Notes: generated by a model not told the origin, from the sequence alone. Shown: positions 14,389-24,034, numbered from the stretch's first letter. The stretch: 64,000 bases of DNA from an uncultured Collinsella sp. (GCA_900542155.1 UQMD01000005.1:1-64000); one strand, 5' to 3'. Made by a program: numbers and translations.

Positions 14389-16632
14389 GTGAGCGATACA
14401 AAGCTAAAGCCAGCAACCAAAAAGCCTGCTACCCGCAAAGCCGCCCCGCACGCATCGGAGCTCACCAAGGACGATGTCTATCTGTTTGGCATTGGCATGT
14501 GGGAGCGCAGCTGGGAAAAGATGGGCGCGCATCCCGACACGCAGAACCGTACGCGCGGCTGGCGTTTTTGCGTTTGGGCGCCCGACGTAAAGAGCGTCCA
14601 TGTCATTGGCGAATTTAATAATTGGGATGAGGAAGCCAACCCGCTGGTGCCCGTGCATACGAGCGCTATTTGGGAAGGCTTTATTCCTGGCGCCGAGCAG
14701 GGCCAGCTCTATAAGTACCTTATCGAGACCAACGAGGGCGAAAAGCTCTACAAGGCCGATCCGTATGCCTTTAAGGCCGAGTGCCCTCCGGGAACGGCGA
14801 GCGTGCTGTGGACCCTCGACGGCTATAAGTGGAACGACGCCGCATGGCTCAAGCGCCGTGCCGGCCACAACCACATGTCTCAGCCCCTTAACATCTACGA
14901 AGTGCATATTGGCTCGTGGAAGCGCCACGGCGACGCGCCGCAGGGCGATCCAGACGAGTTTGGCAACTATCCCGGCCCCATGGATCCCTTCCCCGCGCAG
15001 CGCGGCGAATTCTACACCTACGACGACCTGTCGGTCGAGCTCGTGGACTACGTGCGCGACATGGGCTATACGCATATCGAGGTCATGCCGCTCATGGAGC
15101 ATCCCTTCGATGGCTCCTGGGGCTACCAGACGACCGGCTATTACGCCGCCACGTCGCGCTACGGTAACCCGCAGCAGCTCATGCACTTTATCGATGCGTG
15201 CCACGAGGCGGGCATTGGCGTGATTATGGACTGGGTACCCGGCGGTTTTTGCGCCGACTCCCACGGCCTTGCCACCTTTAACGGTCACATGCTGTTTGAG
15301 CACGAGATTCACCCCAACTGGGGCACGCACAAGTTCGACTTTGCCCGCGGCGAGGTCCGCTCCTTCCTGGTCTCCAACGTGCTGTACTGGCTCGAGAACT
15401 TCCACGTGGACGGCATTCGCATGGACGGCGTGTCCAGCATGCTGTACCTCAACTTTGGCATCGACGATCCGGGCCAAAAGAAGTTCAACAAGTACGGTAC
15501 CGAGGAGGACCTGGACGCCAGCGCGTTTATCCGCCAGGTCAACTGCGCCGTGGAGGCACACTACCCCGACGTGATGATGATGGCCGAGGAGTCCACCGCG
15601 TGGCCGCTCGTGACCTATCCGCCGCAGGACGGCGGCCTGGGCTTCCACTACAAGTGGGACATGGGCTGGATGAATGACACCTTGCACTACATGCAGACCG
15701 ATTTTCCGTGGCGCCCCGGCAACCACGGGCTGCTCACGTTCTCCATCATGTACGCCTTTACCGAGAACTTTATCTGCCCGCTGAGCCACGACGAGGTCGT
15801 GCACGGCAAGTGCTCGCTCATCGGCCGCATGCCGGGCGACTGGTGGCGCCAGTTTGCCGGCCTACGCACGCTCGCCTTCTACCAGATGACGCACCCCGGT
15901 GCCAAGCTCAACTTTATGGGCAACGAGATCGGCCAGTTTATCGAGTGGCGCTACTACGAGTCCATCCAGTGGTTCCTGACCGAGGAATACGAGACCCACC
16001 GTCATCATCAGGCGTTTATCAAGGCACTCAACCACCTGTACACCGCCGAGCCCGCCCTGTACGAGCGCGGCTACACCGACGACGGCTTTACCTGGATCGA
16101 CGCGGACAACTCCAAGCAGTCCATCGTGAGCTTTGTGCGTCAGGGCGAGGACGTCGATGACGACCTGGTGATCCTGATCAACTTTGACCCGGCGAGCTAC
16201 GAGAGCTTCCGCGTGGGCGTGCCGCGCGAGGGCGACTGGGAGGTCATCTTTGACTCCGACCGTCCCGAGTTTGGCGGCAGCGGATACGCCGGCGAGGAGC
16301 CTTACACCTGCTCGAGCGAGCCCTATCCCTGGAACGGGCAGATGGACTCCATTGAGATTAAGGTGCCCGGCCTAGCTGGCGTGGTGCTTAAGCGCCGCGG
16401 TCCCAGCAGCTATAAGCCGCCGGTGGTGGAGGCTCCCAAGAAGGCGACGCGCAAGCGCACGTCCTCGGTGAAGCCCAAGCCCGCAGCTGCCAAGAAGGCT
16501 CCGGCTAAGGCAAAGGCAAAGGCTGACGCAAAGCCCGCTGCTAAAGCTACCGCGGCCAAGAAGCCGGCTGCCAAAAAGGCCGCTACCAAGGCCAAGTCTG
16601 CTTCTGTTAAGCCGTCTGCCAAGAAAGCGTAA
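14389..16632 (+). CDS. glgB: 1,4-alpha-glucan branching enzyme with basic terminal extensions
   Basis: A 747-residue protein. An N-terminal CBM48-like domain (WRFCVWAPDVKSVHVIGEFN) is followed by a GH13 catalytic barrel: GVIMDWVPGGF, then DGIRMDGVSSMLYLNF with the nucleophile Asp, MMAEESTAWP with the acid/base Glu, and PLSHDEVVHGK. It makes alpha-1,6 branches in glycogen. Beyond the normal C-terminus at about residue 670, a tail of about 77 residues is nearly all Lys, Ala, Pro, Ser and Thr (KKAPAKAKAKADAKPAAKAT); the N-terminus is also Lys-rich. The GTG at 14389 has GGGA upstream. ATG at 14374 is an alternative adding five residues. First gene of the cluster. Confidence 0.93.
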   Translation: MSDTKLKPATKKPATRKAAPHASELTKDDVYLFGIGMWERSWEKMGAHPDTQNRTRGWRFCVWAPDVKSVHVIGEFNNWDEEANPLVPVHTSAIWEGFIPGAEQGQLYKYLIETNEGEKLYKADPYAFKAECPPGTASVLWTLDGYKWNDAAWLKRRAGHNHMSQPLNIYEVHIGSWKRHGDAPQGDPDEFGNYPGPMDPFPAQRGEFYTYDDLSVELVDYVRDMGYTHIEVMPLMEHPFDGSWGYQTTGYYAATSRYGNPQQLMHFIDACHEAGIGVIMDWVPGGFCADSHGLATFNGHMLFEHEIHPNWGTHKFDFARGEVRSFLVSNVLYWLENFHVDGIRMDGVSSMLYLNFGIDDPGQKKFNKYGTEEDLDASAFIRQVNCAVEAHYPDVMMMAEESTAWPLVTYPPQDGGLGFHYKWDMGWMNDTLHYMQTDFPWRPGNHGLLTFSIMYAFTENFICPLSHDEVVHGKCSLIGRMPGDWWRQFAGLRTLAFYQMTHPGAKLNFMGNEIGQFIEWRYYESIQWFLTEEYETHRHHQAFIKALNHLYTAEPALYERGYTDDGFTWIDADNSKQSIVSFVRQGEDVDDDLVILINFDPASYESFRVGVPREGDWEVIFDSDRPEFGGSGYAGEEPYTCSSEPYPWNGQMDSIEIKVPGLAGVVLKRRGPSSYKPPVVEAPKKATRKRTSSVKPKPAAAKKAPAKAKAKADAKPAAKATAAKKPAAKKAATKAKSASVKPSAKKA

Positions 16633-16726
16633 CAAAGCCGTTACCTCTGTAATTACCCGCCCCGCCGGGGCGTAGGATATAAGTCATAACCGTTCCGGGA
16701 GAAACATCCCCGGGGGAAAGGAACGT

Positions 16727-19153
16727 ATGAATAAGATCTTCGACAACAAGCAGGAGTTTACCGAGCTCTATCGCGATGCCGTTATGAGCATCAGCGGCAA
16801 GAGCGTCGAGGCCGCCAGCGACCTGGACCGCTTTAACGCCCTGGCAAAGCTCGTGGCCGAGAAGGCGCGCACCGTTGCCACCAAGAGTGACGCCCGCGTC
16901 ACCGCCGAGGGCAAGAAGCGCGTGTACTACTTCTCGATCGAGTTTTTGATCGGTCGCCTGCTCGACAACTACCTGCTCAACTTTGGCGTGCGCGACATGG
17001 TCGCCGAGGCGCTCGACGACATGGGTTTCGATCTGTCCGTCATCGAGAACCCAGAGCCCGATCCGGCTCTGGGCAACGGTGGCCTGGGCCGTCTGGCCGC
17101 ATGCTTCCTGGATTCCATGGCAGCCGAGGGCATTGCCGGCTATGGCAACGGCATGCGCTACCGCTACGGCCTGTTTAAGCAGGAGATCGTCAATGGCAGC
17201 CAGGTCGAGGCCACCGACGAGTGGCTCACCCACGGCTATCCCTGGGAAGTCCGTCGTCAGGACAAGGCCGTGACCATCAAGTTTGGTGGCCATGTCGAGG
17301 GCTTTGAGGAGAACGGTCGCACGTTCTACCGCACGGTGAACACGCAGGACATCCTGGCCGTCCCTTATGACATCCCCGTGGTGGGCTATGCCGGCGAGAC
17401 CGTCAACAAGCTGCGCGTCTGGGCCGCCGAGCCGGTCGAGGAGCACTTTGACCTTGAGGCCTTCAACCGCGGCGATTACGCCCTGGCCGATGCCGAGCGC
17501 GCCGAGGCCGAGGCCATCAGCGCCATCCTCTACCCCAACGACGCCGGCGAGCACGGCCGTCTGCTGCGCCTGAAGCAGGAGTACCTGTTTGTATCGGCCG
17601 GCATCTACAGCCTGCTCGACACCTTTGAGAAGGAGCACGGCGAGAACTGGGAGCTGCTGCCGCAGTTTGTGGCCATCCACACCAACGACACGCACCCCGC
17701 CATGTGCGGCCCCGAGCTCATGCGTATTCTCATCGACGAGAAAAAGCTCGAGTGGGACGACGCCTGGAACATCGTGACGCAGGTCGTGAGCTACACCAAC
17801 CACACCATCCTGCCCGAAGCCCTGGAGAAGTGGCCCATCGGCACGTTCTCCAAGCTCCTCCCCCGCGTGTACCAGATCATCGACGAGATCAGCCGTCGTT
17901 GGCACGAGTCGTTCGATACCACGCAGGAGGGCTGGCAGGAGCGTCTGCGCCAGACCGCCATCCTGTGGGACGGCGAGATTCGCATGGCCAACCTGTCCGT
18001 GATCTGCAGCCATAGCGTCAACGGCGTGGCCAAGATCCACTCCGACATCATCAAGAACATCGTGCTCAAGGACTTCTATGCCCTGACGCCCGAAAAGTTC
18101 AACAACAAGACCAACGGCATCTCGCACCGTCGTTTCTTTGCCGAGGCCAACCCCACCTACGCCAAGCTCGTGACCGAGGCCATTGGCGACGGTTGGCTAA
18201 AGGACGCCTTTGAGCTGGAGAAGCTTAAAAGTTTCCAGAACGACACCGAGTTCCTGAAGGCCGTGGGTGCCTCCAAGCGCGCCAACAAGGAGCGCCTGGC
18301 CGCCTACGTTAAGGCCGAAACCGGTCTGGTCATCGACCCCAACACCGTCTTCGATGTTCAGGTGAAGCGCTTCCACGCCTACAAGCGCCAGCTCATGAAC
18401 ATCATGAAGGTGATGGACATCTACAACCGCCGCATCGCCGATCCCAACTTCCACGTGACGCCGACGACCTTCATCTTTAGCGGCAAGGCTGCCTCGAGCT
18501 ACACCTTTGCCAAGGAGACCATCCGCCTCATTAACTCCGTTGCCGACGTCATCAACAACGACGCCCGCGTCAACGAGGTCATGAAGGTCTGCTTTATCCC
18601 CAACTTCCGCGTGAGCAACGCCCAGCTCATCTACCCCGCCGCCGAGATCTCGGAGCAGATCTCCACGGCCGGCAAGGAGGCCTCGGGCACGTCCAACATG
18701 AAGCTCATGATGAACGGCGCCATTACGCTTGGCACCCTCGACGGCGCCAACATCGAGATCGCCGATCTGGCCGGCCGCGAGAACGAGGCCATCTTTGGCC
18801 TGACCGCCCCCGAGGTCGAGCAGCTCTGGGCGTCGAACAGCTACTTTGCGTGGGATACGCTCAACAACGATCGCGAGCGTCTGGGCCGCGTGATGGACGA
18901 GCTCAAGGACAACACGTTTGCCGGCCTCTCGGGCAACTTCGAGAGCATCTACAACGAGCTCATGAACAACAACGACCCCGACCTGGTCATGGCCGACTTC
19001 CGCAGCTATGTCGACGCATGGGAGAAGCTCACGAACAGCTACGGCGACCAGGAGACCTGGAACCGCAAGGCCCTGCTCAACACCGCCTCGAGCGGCTGGT
19101 TCTCGAGCGACCGCACCATTCGCGAGTACCGCGACGAGATCTGGCACGCGTAA
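16727..19153 (+). CDS. glgP: glycogen/alpha-glucan phosphorylase
   Basis: This 808-residue GT35 phosphorylase has the usual bacterial length. Landmarks are VYYFSIEFLIGRLLDNYL near residue 66, LGNGGLGRLAACFLDSMA near 113, VFDVQVKRFHAYKRQLMN, and EASGTSNMKLMMNGAITLGT near 655, whose Lys carries pyridoxal phosphate. It releases glucose-1-phosphate from glycogen ends using phosphate. The start follows GGGGGAAAGG by 5 nt. It lies 94 bp after glgB, so synthesis and breakdown enzymes share a transcript or a cluster. Confidence 0.95.
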   Translation: MNKIFDNKQEFTELYRDAVMSISGKSVEAASDLDRFNALAKLVAEKARTVATKSDARVTAEGKKRVYYFSIEFLIGRLLDNYLLNFGVRDMVAEALDDMGFDLSVIENPEPDPALGNGGLGRLAACFLDSMAAEGIAGYGNGMRYRYGLFKQEIVNGSQVEATDEWLTHGYPWEVRRQDKAVTIKFGGHVEGFEENGRTFYRTVNTQDILAVPYDIPVVGYAGETVNKLRVWAAEPVEEHFDLEAFNRGDYALADAERAEAEAISAILYPNDAGEHGRLLRLKQEYLFVSAGIYSLLDTFEKEHGENWELLPQFVAIHTNDTHPAMCGPELMRILIDEKKLEWDDAWNIVTQVVSYTNHTILPEALEKWPIGTFSKLLPRVYQIIDEISRRWHESFDTTQEGWQERLRQTAILWDGEIRMANLSVICSHSVNGVAKIHSDIIKNIVLKDFYALTPEKFNNKTNGISHRRFFAEANPTYAKLVTEAIGDGWLKDAFELEKLKSFQNDTEFLKAVGASKRANKERLAAYVKAETGLVIDPNTVFDVQVKRFHAYKRQLMNIMKVMDIYNRRIADPNFHVTPTTFIFSGKAASSYTFAKETIRLINSVADVINNDARVNEVMKVCFIPNFRVSNAQLIYPAAEISEQISTAGKEASGTSNMKLMMNGAITLGTLDGANIEIADLAGRENEAIFGLTAPEVEQLWASNSYFAWDTLNNDRERLGRVMDELKDNTFAGLSGNFESIYNELMNNNDPDLVMADFRSYVDAWEKLTNSYGDQETWNRKALLNTASSGWFSSDRTIREYRDEIWHA

Positions 19154-19259
19154 AGGCGCGCGAGCTCCCTTTGCCGCACGGCATTACTCGGCTGGCGCGA
19201 CATTGCGCTGCGCCCGCCGCTAATGGGTTTAGGAACATCGATGACAGAAGGAGAAATCG

Positions 19260-20408
19260 ATGAGTAAGAAAGAATGCATCGCGATGCTCCTCGCAGGAGG
19301 ACAGGGCAGCCGATTGGGGGCACTCACCCAAAAGATCGCTAAGCCGGCGGTTAGCTTTGGTGGCAAGTTCCGCATTATCGACTTCTCGCTCTCCAACTGC
19401 TCCAACTCGGGCATCGACACGGTGGGCGTTCTGACGCAGTACCGTCCCTACCTGCTGCATGCCTACGTGGGCTCCGGCGAGGCGTGGGATCTGGACAGCC
19501 GCGACGGCGGCGTGTCGATCCTGCCGCCGTACGAGACGCAGACCGGTGGCGCCTGGTATGCGGGCACGGCTGACGCCATTACGCAGAACCTCGACTACAT
19601 CAAGGCCAACGACCCCAAGTACGTCCTGATTCTTTCGGGCGATCACCTGTATCGCATGGACTACCGCAAGATGCTCAAGACGCACATTGAGAACAACGCC
19701 GACCTCACGGTGAGCGTTATGCCCGTGCCATGGGAGGAGGCCAGCCGCTTTGGCATCCTGACCACCGACCCCGAGGACGGCCGCATCACCAAGTTCACCG
19801 AGAAGCCCGAGAAGCCCGATTCGAACCTTGCGTCCATGGGCATCTACATCTTCTCGGCCGACGTGCTGATCGAGGCGCTCGAAGAGGACGCTCTGGACCA
19901 GCGCTCGAGCCACGACTTTGGCAAGGACATCATCCCCAAGCTGCTCGGCGAGAACAAGCGCCTGTACAGCTACGAGTTCCACGGCTTTTGGAAGGACGTC
20001 GGCACCATCGCCAGCTTCCACGAGACCTCGATGGACCTGCTGGGCAACAACCCCGAGTTTGATCTGTTTGACAAGAACTTCCCCATCATGTCCAACATCA
20101 CCACGCGTCCGCCGCACTACATTGGACCGGACGGCCGCCTGGACGACTGCCTGGTCTCCAACGGGTGCAAGATCTACGGCACCGCTCGCCACTCGATCCT
20201 TTCGACCGATGTCATCATCGAGGAGCGCGCCGTGGTCGAGGACTCCGTACTGCTGCCGGGTGCGCACGTTAAGAGCGGCGCGCACATCTGCCGCGCTATT
20301 TTGGGCGAGAACTCCACGGTCGAAGAGGGCGTGAAGCTCGGCTCTGTCGATACCACCAAGGATACGGCCGTCGTTGGAAATGACGTCGTTATCGGGAAGG
20401 GGGAATGA
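19260..20408 (+). CDS. glgC: glucose-1-phosphate adenylyltransferase, catalytic subunit
   Basis: A 382-residue protein. The N-terminal nucleotidyltransferase begins MLLAGGQGSRLGALTQKIAK, where GGxGxRL and the Lys are the ATP/glucose-1-phosphate site; SFGGKFRIIDFSLSNC and SGDHLYRMDY follow. The C-terminal third is a left-handed beta-helix (GTARHSILSTDVIIEERAVV). It makes ADP-glucose, the committed step to glycogen. GAAGGAGA precedes the ATG. The next gene encodes the GlgD-type partner 4 bp downstream, so a mixed GlgC-GlgD enzyme as in Firmicutes is expected. Confidence 0.95.
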   Translation: MSKKECIAMLLAGGQGSRLGALTQKIAKPAVSFGGKFRIIDFSLSNCSNSGIDTVGVLTQYRPYLLHAYVGSGEAWDLDSRDGGVSILPPYETQTGGAWYAGTADAITQNLDYIKANDPKYVLILSGDHLYRMDYRKMLKTHIENNADLTVSVMPVPWEEASRFGILTTDPEDGRITKFTEKPEKPDSNLASMGIYIFSADVLIEALEEDALDQRSSHDFGKDIIPKLLGENKRLYSYEFHGFWKDVGTIASFHETSMDLLGNNPEFDLFDKNFPIMSNITTRPPHYIGPDGRLDDCLVSNGCKIYGTARHSILSTDVIIEERAVVEDSVLLPGAHVKSGAHICRAILGENSTVEEGVKLGSVDTTKDTAVVGNDVVIGKGE

Positions 20409-20412
20409 TCCG

Positions 20413-21540
20413 ATGATCAATCGCAAGGCCATCGGTTACATCACCGCTAACTACTCTTCGACCTACGGCAGCGTGCTGCTCAAGGATCGTCCCATCGCGT
20501 CCGTTCCGTTTTTGGGCCGCTACCGCCTGATTGACTTTCCGCTGTCCAACATGATGAATGCCGGCATTAAGACCGTCGGCGTCGTCATGCCGGGCAACTA
20601 CCGCTCGCTGATCGACCACGTGGGCTCGGGCAAGGACTGGGGCCTGGACCGCAAGAAGGGCGGCCTGTTCATGGTGCCCGGCAACGCGTATGGCACCACC
20701 AAGGGCGGCATGCGCTTCCTGCTGCGCGACATCATCTCCAACAAGACGCTGTTCCAGCGCTCGGAGAATCCCTATGTCGTGATGATGGGCACCAACATCA
20801 TCTTTAACATGGACCTCAACACCATCATCGAGGCGCACGAGAACTCCGGTGCCCAGATGACCGTGGTGTACTGCAAGGCCACGCGCAATGTCGAAGACGA
20901 GACCAAACTCGAGATTAACGAGAACGGCCGCCTAACGGGCGTGAGCGCCGGCGTCGCGTACGGCGACAACGCCTCCATGGACTGCTGCATCGTCAACCGC
21001 GAGACGCTGCTCGAGATCATCGACCACTACCAGGCCGCCGACTATCTGGACCTGCTCGAGGCACTCCAGGGCGACTTTGGCAACATCGATGTGTGCAGCT
21101 ACGAGTACAAGGGCGAGGTCGTGGGCGTGTTTAGCGAAAAGTCGCTGTATCGCCGCAGCATGGACCTGCTCGACCAGACCGTGGCCGACCAGCTCTTTGA
21201 CCCCGAGCGCCCGATCCTGACCAAGGCTCACGACGTGCCGCCTTCGCGCTATGCGACCGGCAGCCACGCGTGCAACTCGATCATCTCGGCCGGCTGCATC
21301 ATCAAGGGCACCGTGCGCAACTCGATCCTGTCGCGCGGCGTCGTGGTCGAGGAAGGTGCTTCGGTGACCAACTCGATCATCAACCAGAGCTGCATCATCA
21401 AGAGCGGCGCCCGCGTCGAGAATGCCATTCTGGACAAAAACAACGTGGTTCCCACCAACACCGAGCTTCGCGGCACGCCCGAGAACATCCTGGTGCTGGG
21501 CAAGGCTCCGTTAACTTCCGACACCACCATCGTACGTTAA
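20413..21540 (+). CDS. glgD: ADP-glucose pyrophosphorylase GlgD-type subunit
   Basis: A 375-residue GlgC paralogue of the GlgD type. The start MINRKAIGYITANYSSTYGS replaces the GGxGxRL nucleotide loop of GlgC, while FLGRYRLIDFPLSNMMNAGI and the C-terminal beta-helix (GTVRNSILSRGVVVEEGASV) are kept. In Firmicutes, GlgD is a partner that alters activity and regulation of GlgC rather than a good enzyme alone; I infer the same here. ATG at 20413 is chosen because GGAAGGGGGAATG lies just upstream, 4 bp after the glgC stop. Confidence 0.92.
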   Translation: MINRKAIGYITANYSSTYGSVLLKDRPIASVPFLGRYRLIDFPLSNMMNAGIKTVGVVMPGNYRSLIDHVGSGKDWGLDRKKGGLFMVPGNAYGTTKGGMRFLLRDIISNKTLFQRSENPYVVMMGTNIIFNMDLNTIIEAHENSGAQMTVVYCKATRNVEDETKLEINENGRLTGVSAGVAYGDNASMDCCIVNRETLLEIIDHYQAADYLDLLEALQGDFGNIDVCSYEYKGEVVGVFSEKSLYRRSMDLLDQTVADQLFDPERPILTKAHDVPPSRYATGSHACNSIISAGCIIKGTVRNSILSRGVVVEEGASVTNSIINQSCIIKSGARVENAILDKNNVVPTNTELRGTPENILVLGKAPLTSDTTIVR

Positions 21541-21572
21541 CGTTGGCACCGCAACATCGCTCGTAACATGTA

Positions 21573-21606
21573 GAATAGCCGCCCGGTTTGTGCCAGGCGG
21601 CTATTC
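21573..21606. terminator. inverted repeat between glgD and glgA (possible attenuator)
   Basis: GAATAGCCGCC and GGCGGCTATTC form a perfect 11-bp stem with a 12-nt loop, 25 nt before the glgA start. There is no clear U-tract after it, so it may be a weak terminator or an mRNA processing or stability element rather than a full stop signal. Confidence 0.4.
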
Positions 21607-21630
21607 TCGAATTGCAACATGGGAGACAAT

Positions 21631-23958
21631 ATGGCAGATTCCAGCAAAAAGATGCAGATCGTGTTTGCCTCGGCCGAGTGCGCACCGTTTGTTAAGACCG
21701 GTGGCCTGGGCGACGTGGCGGGCTCGCTGCCTGCGGCGCTTGTGCGCGCCGGCGCCGAAGTTATCGTGATGGTGCCCAAGTACGCCACCATCAAGGACGA
21801 GTACAAGGCGCAGATGGAGCACTTCTCCGACTTTTACGTGAGCCTGGGCTGGCGCAACGAGTACTGCGGACTCGAGAAGCTCGAGCACGACGGCGTCACC
21901 TATATGTTCATCGATAACGAGCGCTACTTTGCGCGCGACTATCCGTACGGCTTCTTTGATGACGGCGAGCGCTTTGCATTCTTCTCCAAGGCCATCACCG
22001 AGAGTCTGCAGCACCTGCCGGCCGGTTTTGAGTGTGACATCCTGCACTGCAATGACTGGCAGACGGCACTGGCGCCCGTGTTCTTGCGCGAGTTCTACCA
22101 GGGCCTTCCGCTGTACGACCGCGTCAAGACCGTGTTCTCGATCCACAACGTGGCGTTCCAGGGCCAGTTTAGCGACACCGTGATGGAGGACATCCTGGGT
22201 GTGGCGCATATTCCCGCTGCCGCCTCGCAGCTGCGTTGCGACGCCTGCAGCGTCAACTACATGCTGGGTGCGCTGCGCTATGCCGATGCCATCACCACGG
22301 TGAGCCCCACCTATGCCAACGAGATCCAGACGCCCGAGTTTGGCGAGGGTCTGGACGGCGTGCTGCGCGAGCGCTCCTATGCGCTGCAGGGCATCCTCAA
22401 CGGCATTGACGTGGCGGGCTTTGACCCGGCGACCGACAAGCGCATTGCCGCCAACTACACCGTCGAGGACCGTTCCGGCAAGGCCGTGTGCAAGGCCAAG
22501 CTGCAGGAAGAGCTGGGGCTCGAGGTTCGCGACGACCGTCCGCTCATGGTGATGGTCACGCGCCTGACGCGCCAGAAGGGCATGGACCTGGTCATGTATG
22601 CGCTCGACCGCATCCTGGCCGGCGGCGTTCAGGTGGCCGTGCTGGGCACCGGCGACCGCGACTACGAGGACGGCCTGCGCTACTTCCAGGACAAGTACCC
22701 CGGCACCATGGCCGCACGCATCGAGTTCGATCCGGCGCTGTCGCAGCGCATGTATGCCGCCGCCGACATGTTCCTGATGCCTTCGAAGTTTGAGCCCTGC
22801 GGCCTGTCGCAGATCATCGCCATGCGCTACGGCACCCTGCCCATCGTGCGCGAGACCGGTGGCCTGAAGGACACCGTTGTTCCGTACAACGAGTTCACTG
22901 GTGAGGGCACGGGCTTCTCGTTTACCAACTTTAACGGCGACGAGATGGGCGACGCGGTGTTCCGCGCGGCTCGCCTGTTCTGGGACAACCGTGACGCCTG
23001 GAACCAACTGGTCACGCAGGCCATGAGCCAGGACTTTAGCTGGACGCGCTCGGCCGACAAGTATCTGGATCTGTATTTCTTTATGCACCCGGAGATTGAG
23101 AGGCCGGCAGCTGTTGTCGACGAGCCTGAGGCTGTTGCTGAGCCGGTGGCCGCTGAGGAGCCCAAGGCCGAGGCGAAGCCCGCTGCTGATGCCGAGGTTA
23201 AGCCCGCTGCGAAGCCTGCCGCTAAGAAGACGACGGCCCGCAAGACGACGGCTAAGAAGGCCACGGCGAGCAAGTCTACAACTGCGAGCAAGACCTCTGC
23301 AGCCAAGACCACTGCCACTAAGGCCACCGCTGCAAAGACGACTACAGCCAAGGCAACGACCACGCGCAAGCGCACCACCGCAGCTGTCAAGAAGGCCACC
23401 GAGGCTGAAGTCGTTCCCGAGGTAAAGGCCGAGACCGTCACCGCCGAGGATAAGCCTGCGGCAAAGGCTCCGGCCAAGACCGCTGCCAAGAAGACGACCG
23501 CGTCCAACAAGAAGGCAGCGGCAGCCAAGAAGACCACGGCTACGAAGTCGACGACCACGAAGGCCGCTACGACGAAGGCCGCTGCGAAGACGACCCCGAA
23601 GGCAGCCGCAAAGCCGGCCGCCAAAGTCGAGGAGACGCCCGCTGCGCCTAAGGCTGAGGAAGCCGTCGAGGCTAAGCCGGCCGCCAAGACCACCACGCGC
23701 AAGCGCGCTACGACGACGGTCAAAAAGGCCACGGCCAAGACCGCTGCTCCCAAGGCAGAGGCTAAGGTCGAGGAAAAGCCCGCAATAAAGGCCGAGCCGG
23801 AACCGAAGGCCGCCGAGGTCAAGACCGCTCCGAAGGCTACGGCAAAGACCGAGCCAGCCAAGGAGACCCCGGTCTCCCCTGCCACTCCGGCAGAGGAAAA
23901 GGCTCCGACCAAGAAGACCTCCGTCCGCAAGGCAACGGCCACCCGCAAGCGCCGCTAG
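21631..23958 (+). CDS. glgA: glycogen synthase with a very long Lys/Ala/Thr-rich C-terminal tail
   Basis: Residues 1 to about 488 are a complete GT5 glycogen synthase: FVKTGGLGDVAGSLP near residue 20 binds ADP-glucose, HCNDWQTALAPVFLREF and VFSIHNVAFQGQF follow, and FEPCGLSQIIAMRYGTLPIV near 390 ends the donor site. It extends alpha-1,4 chains from ADP-glucose. From about residue 490 to 775 the protein is a low-complexity, highly basic tail with histone-H1-like runs (AAKKTTARKTTAKKATA, KAAAAKKTTATKSTTTKAAT) broken by short acidic stretches (EAEVVPEVKAETV). Known GlgA proteins end near 480 residues. The tail keeps frame and local codon use, so it is a real extension. The ATG is 5 nt after GGGAG. 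Confidence 0.94.
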   Translation: MADSSKKMQIVFASAECAPFVKTGGLGDVAGSLPAALVRAGAEVIVMVPKYATIKDEYKAQMEHFSDFYVSLGWRNEYCGLEKLEHDGVTYMFIDNERYFARDYPYGFFDDGERFAFFSKAITESLQHLPAGFECDILHCNDWQTALAPVFLREFYQGLPLYDRVKTVFSIHNVAFQGQFSDTVMEDILGVAHIPAAASQLRCDACSVNYMLGALRYADAITTVSPTYANEIQTPEFGEGLDGVLRERSYALQGILNGIDVAGFDPATDKRIAANYTVEDRSGKAVCKAKLQEELGLEVRDDRPLMVMVTRLTRQKGMDLVMYALDRILAGGVQVAVLGTGDRDYEDGLRYFQDKYPGTMAARIEFDPALSQRMYAAADMFLMPSKFEPCGLSQIIAMRYGTLPIVRETGGLKDTVVPYNEFTGEGTGFSFTNFNGDEMGDAVFRAARLFWDNRDAWNQLVTQAMSQDFSWTRSADKYLDLYFFMHPEIERPAAVVDEPEAVAEPVAAEEPKAEAKPAADAEVKPAAKPAAKKTTARKTTAKKATASKSTTASKTSAAKTTATKATAAKTTTAKATTTRKRTTAAVKKATEAEVVPEVKAETVTAEDKPAAKAPAKTAAKKTTASNKKAAAAKKTTATKSTTTKAATTKAAAKTTPKAAAKPAAKVEETPAAPKAEEAVEAKPAAKTTTRKRATTTVKKATAKTAAPKAEAKVEEKPAIKAEPEPKAAEVKTAPKATAKTEPAKETPVSPATPAEEKAPTKKTSVRKATATRKRR

Positions 23959-23995
23959 CCCACAGACGATCTAAAACCTAATCAAAACCCTAAAC

Positions 23996-24022
23996 AAGGG
24001 GCGCTCCAACCGGGCGCCCCTT
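23996..24022 (+). terminator. rho-independent terminator after glgA
   Basis: AAGGGGCGC and GCGCCCCTT pair around CTCCAACCG (with a further G-C pair possible), followed by TCTCTGT. It begins 37 nt after the glgA stop. Confidence 0.65.
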
Positions 24023-24034
24023 CTCTGTAGATAG

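Noticed and set aside
16607..18127. 506-codon open frame on the minus strand
   Set aside because: Antisense to glgP; low stop density in GC-rich DNA explains it.
21601..23088. 495-codon open frame on the minus strand
   Set aside because: Antisense to the catalytic part of glgA, no known family.
22827..23948. 373-codon hydrophobic open frame on the minus strand opposite the glgA tail
   Set aside because: The Ala/Val-rich sequence is what the reverse complement of the Lys/Ala/Thr tail would give; no start signal.
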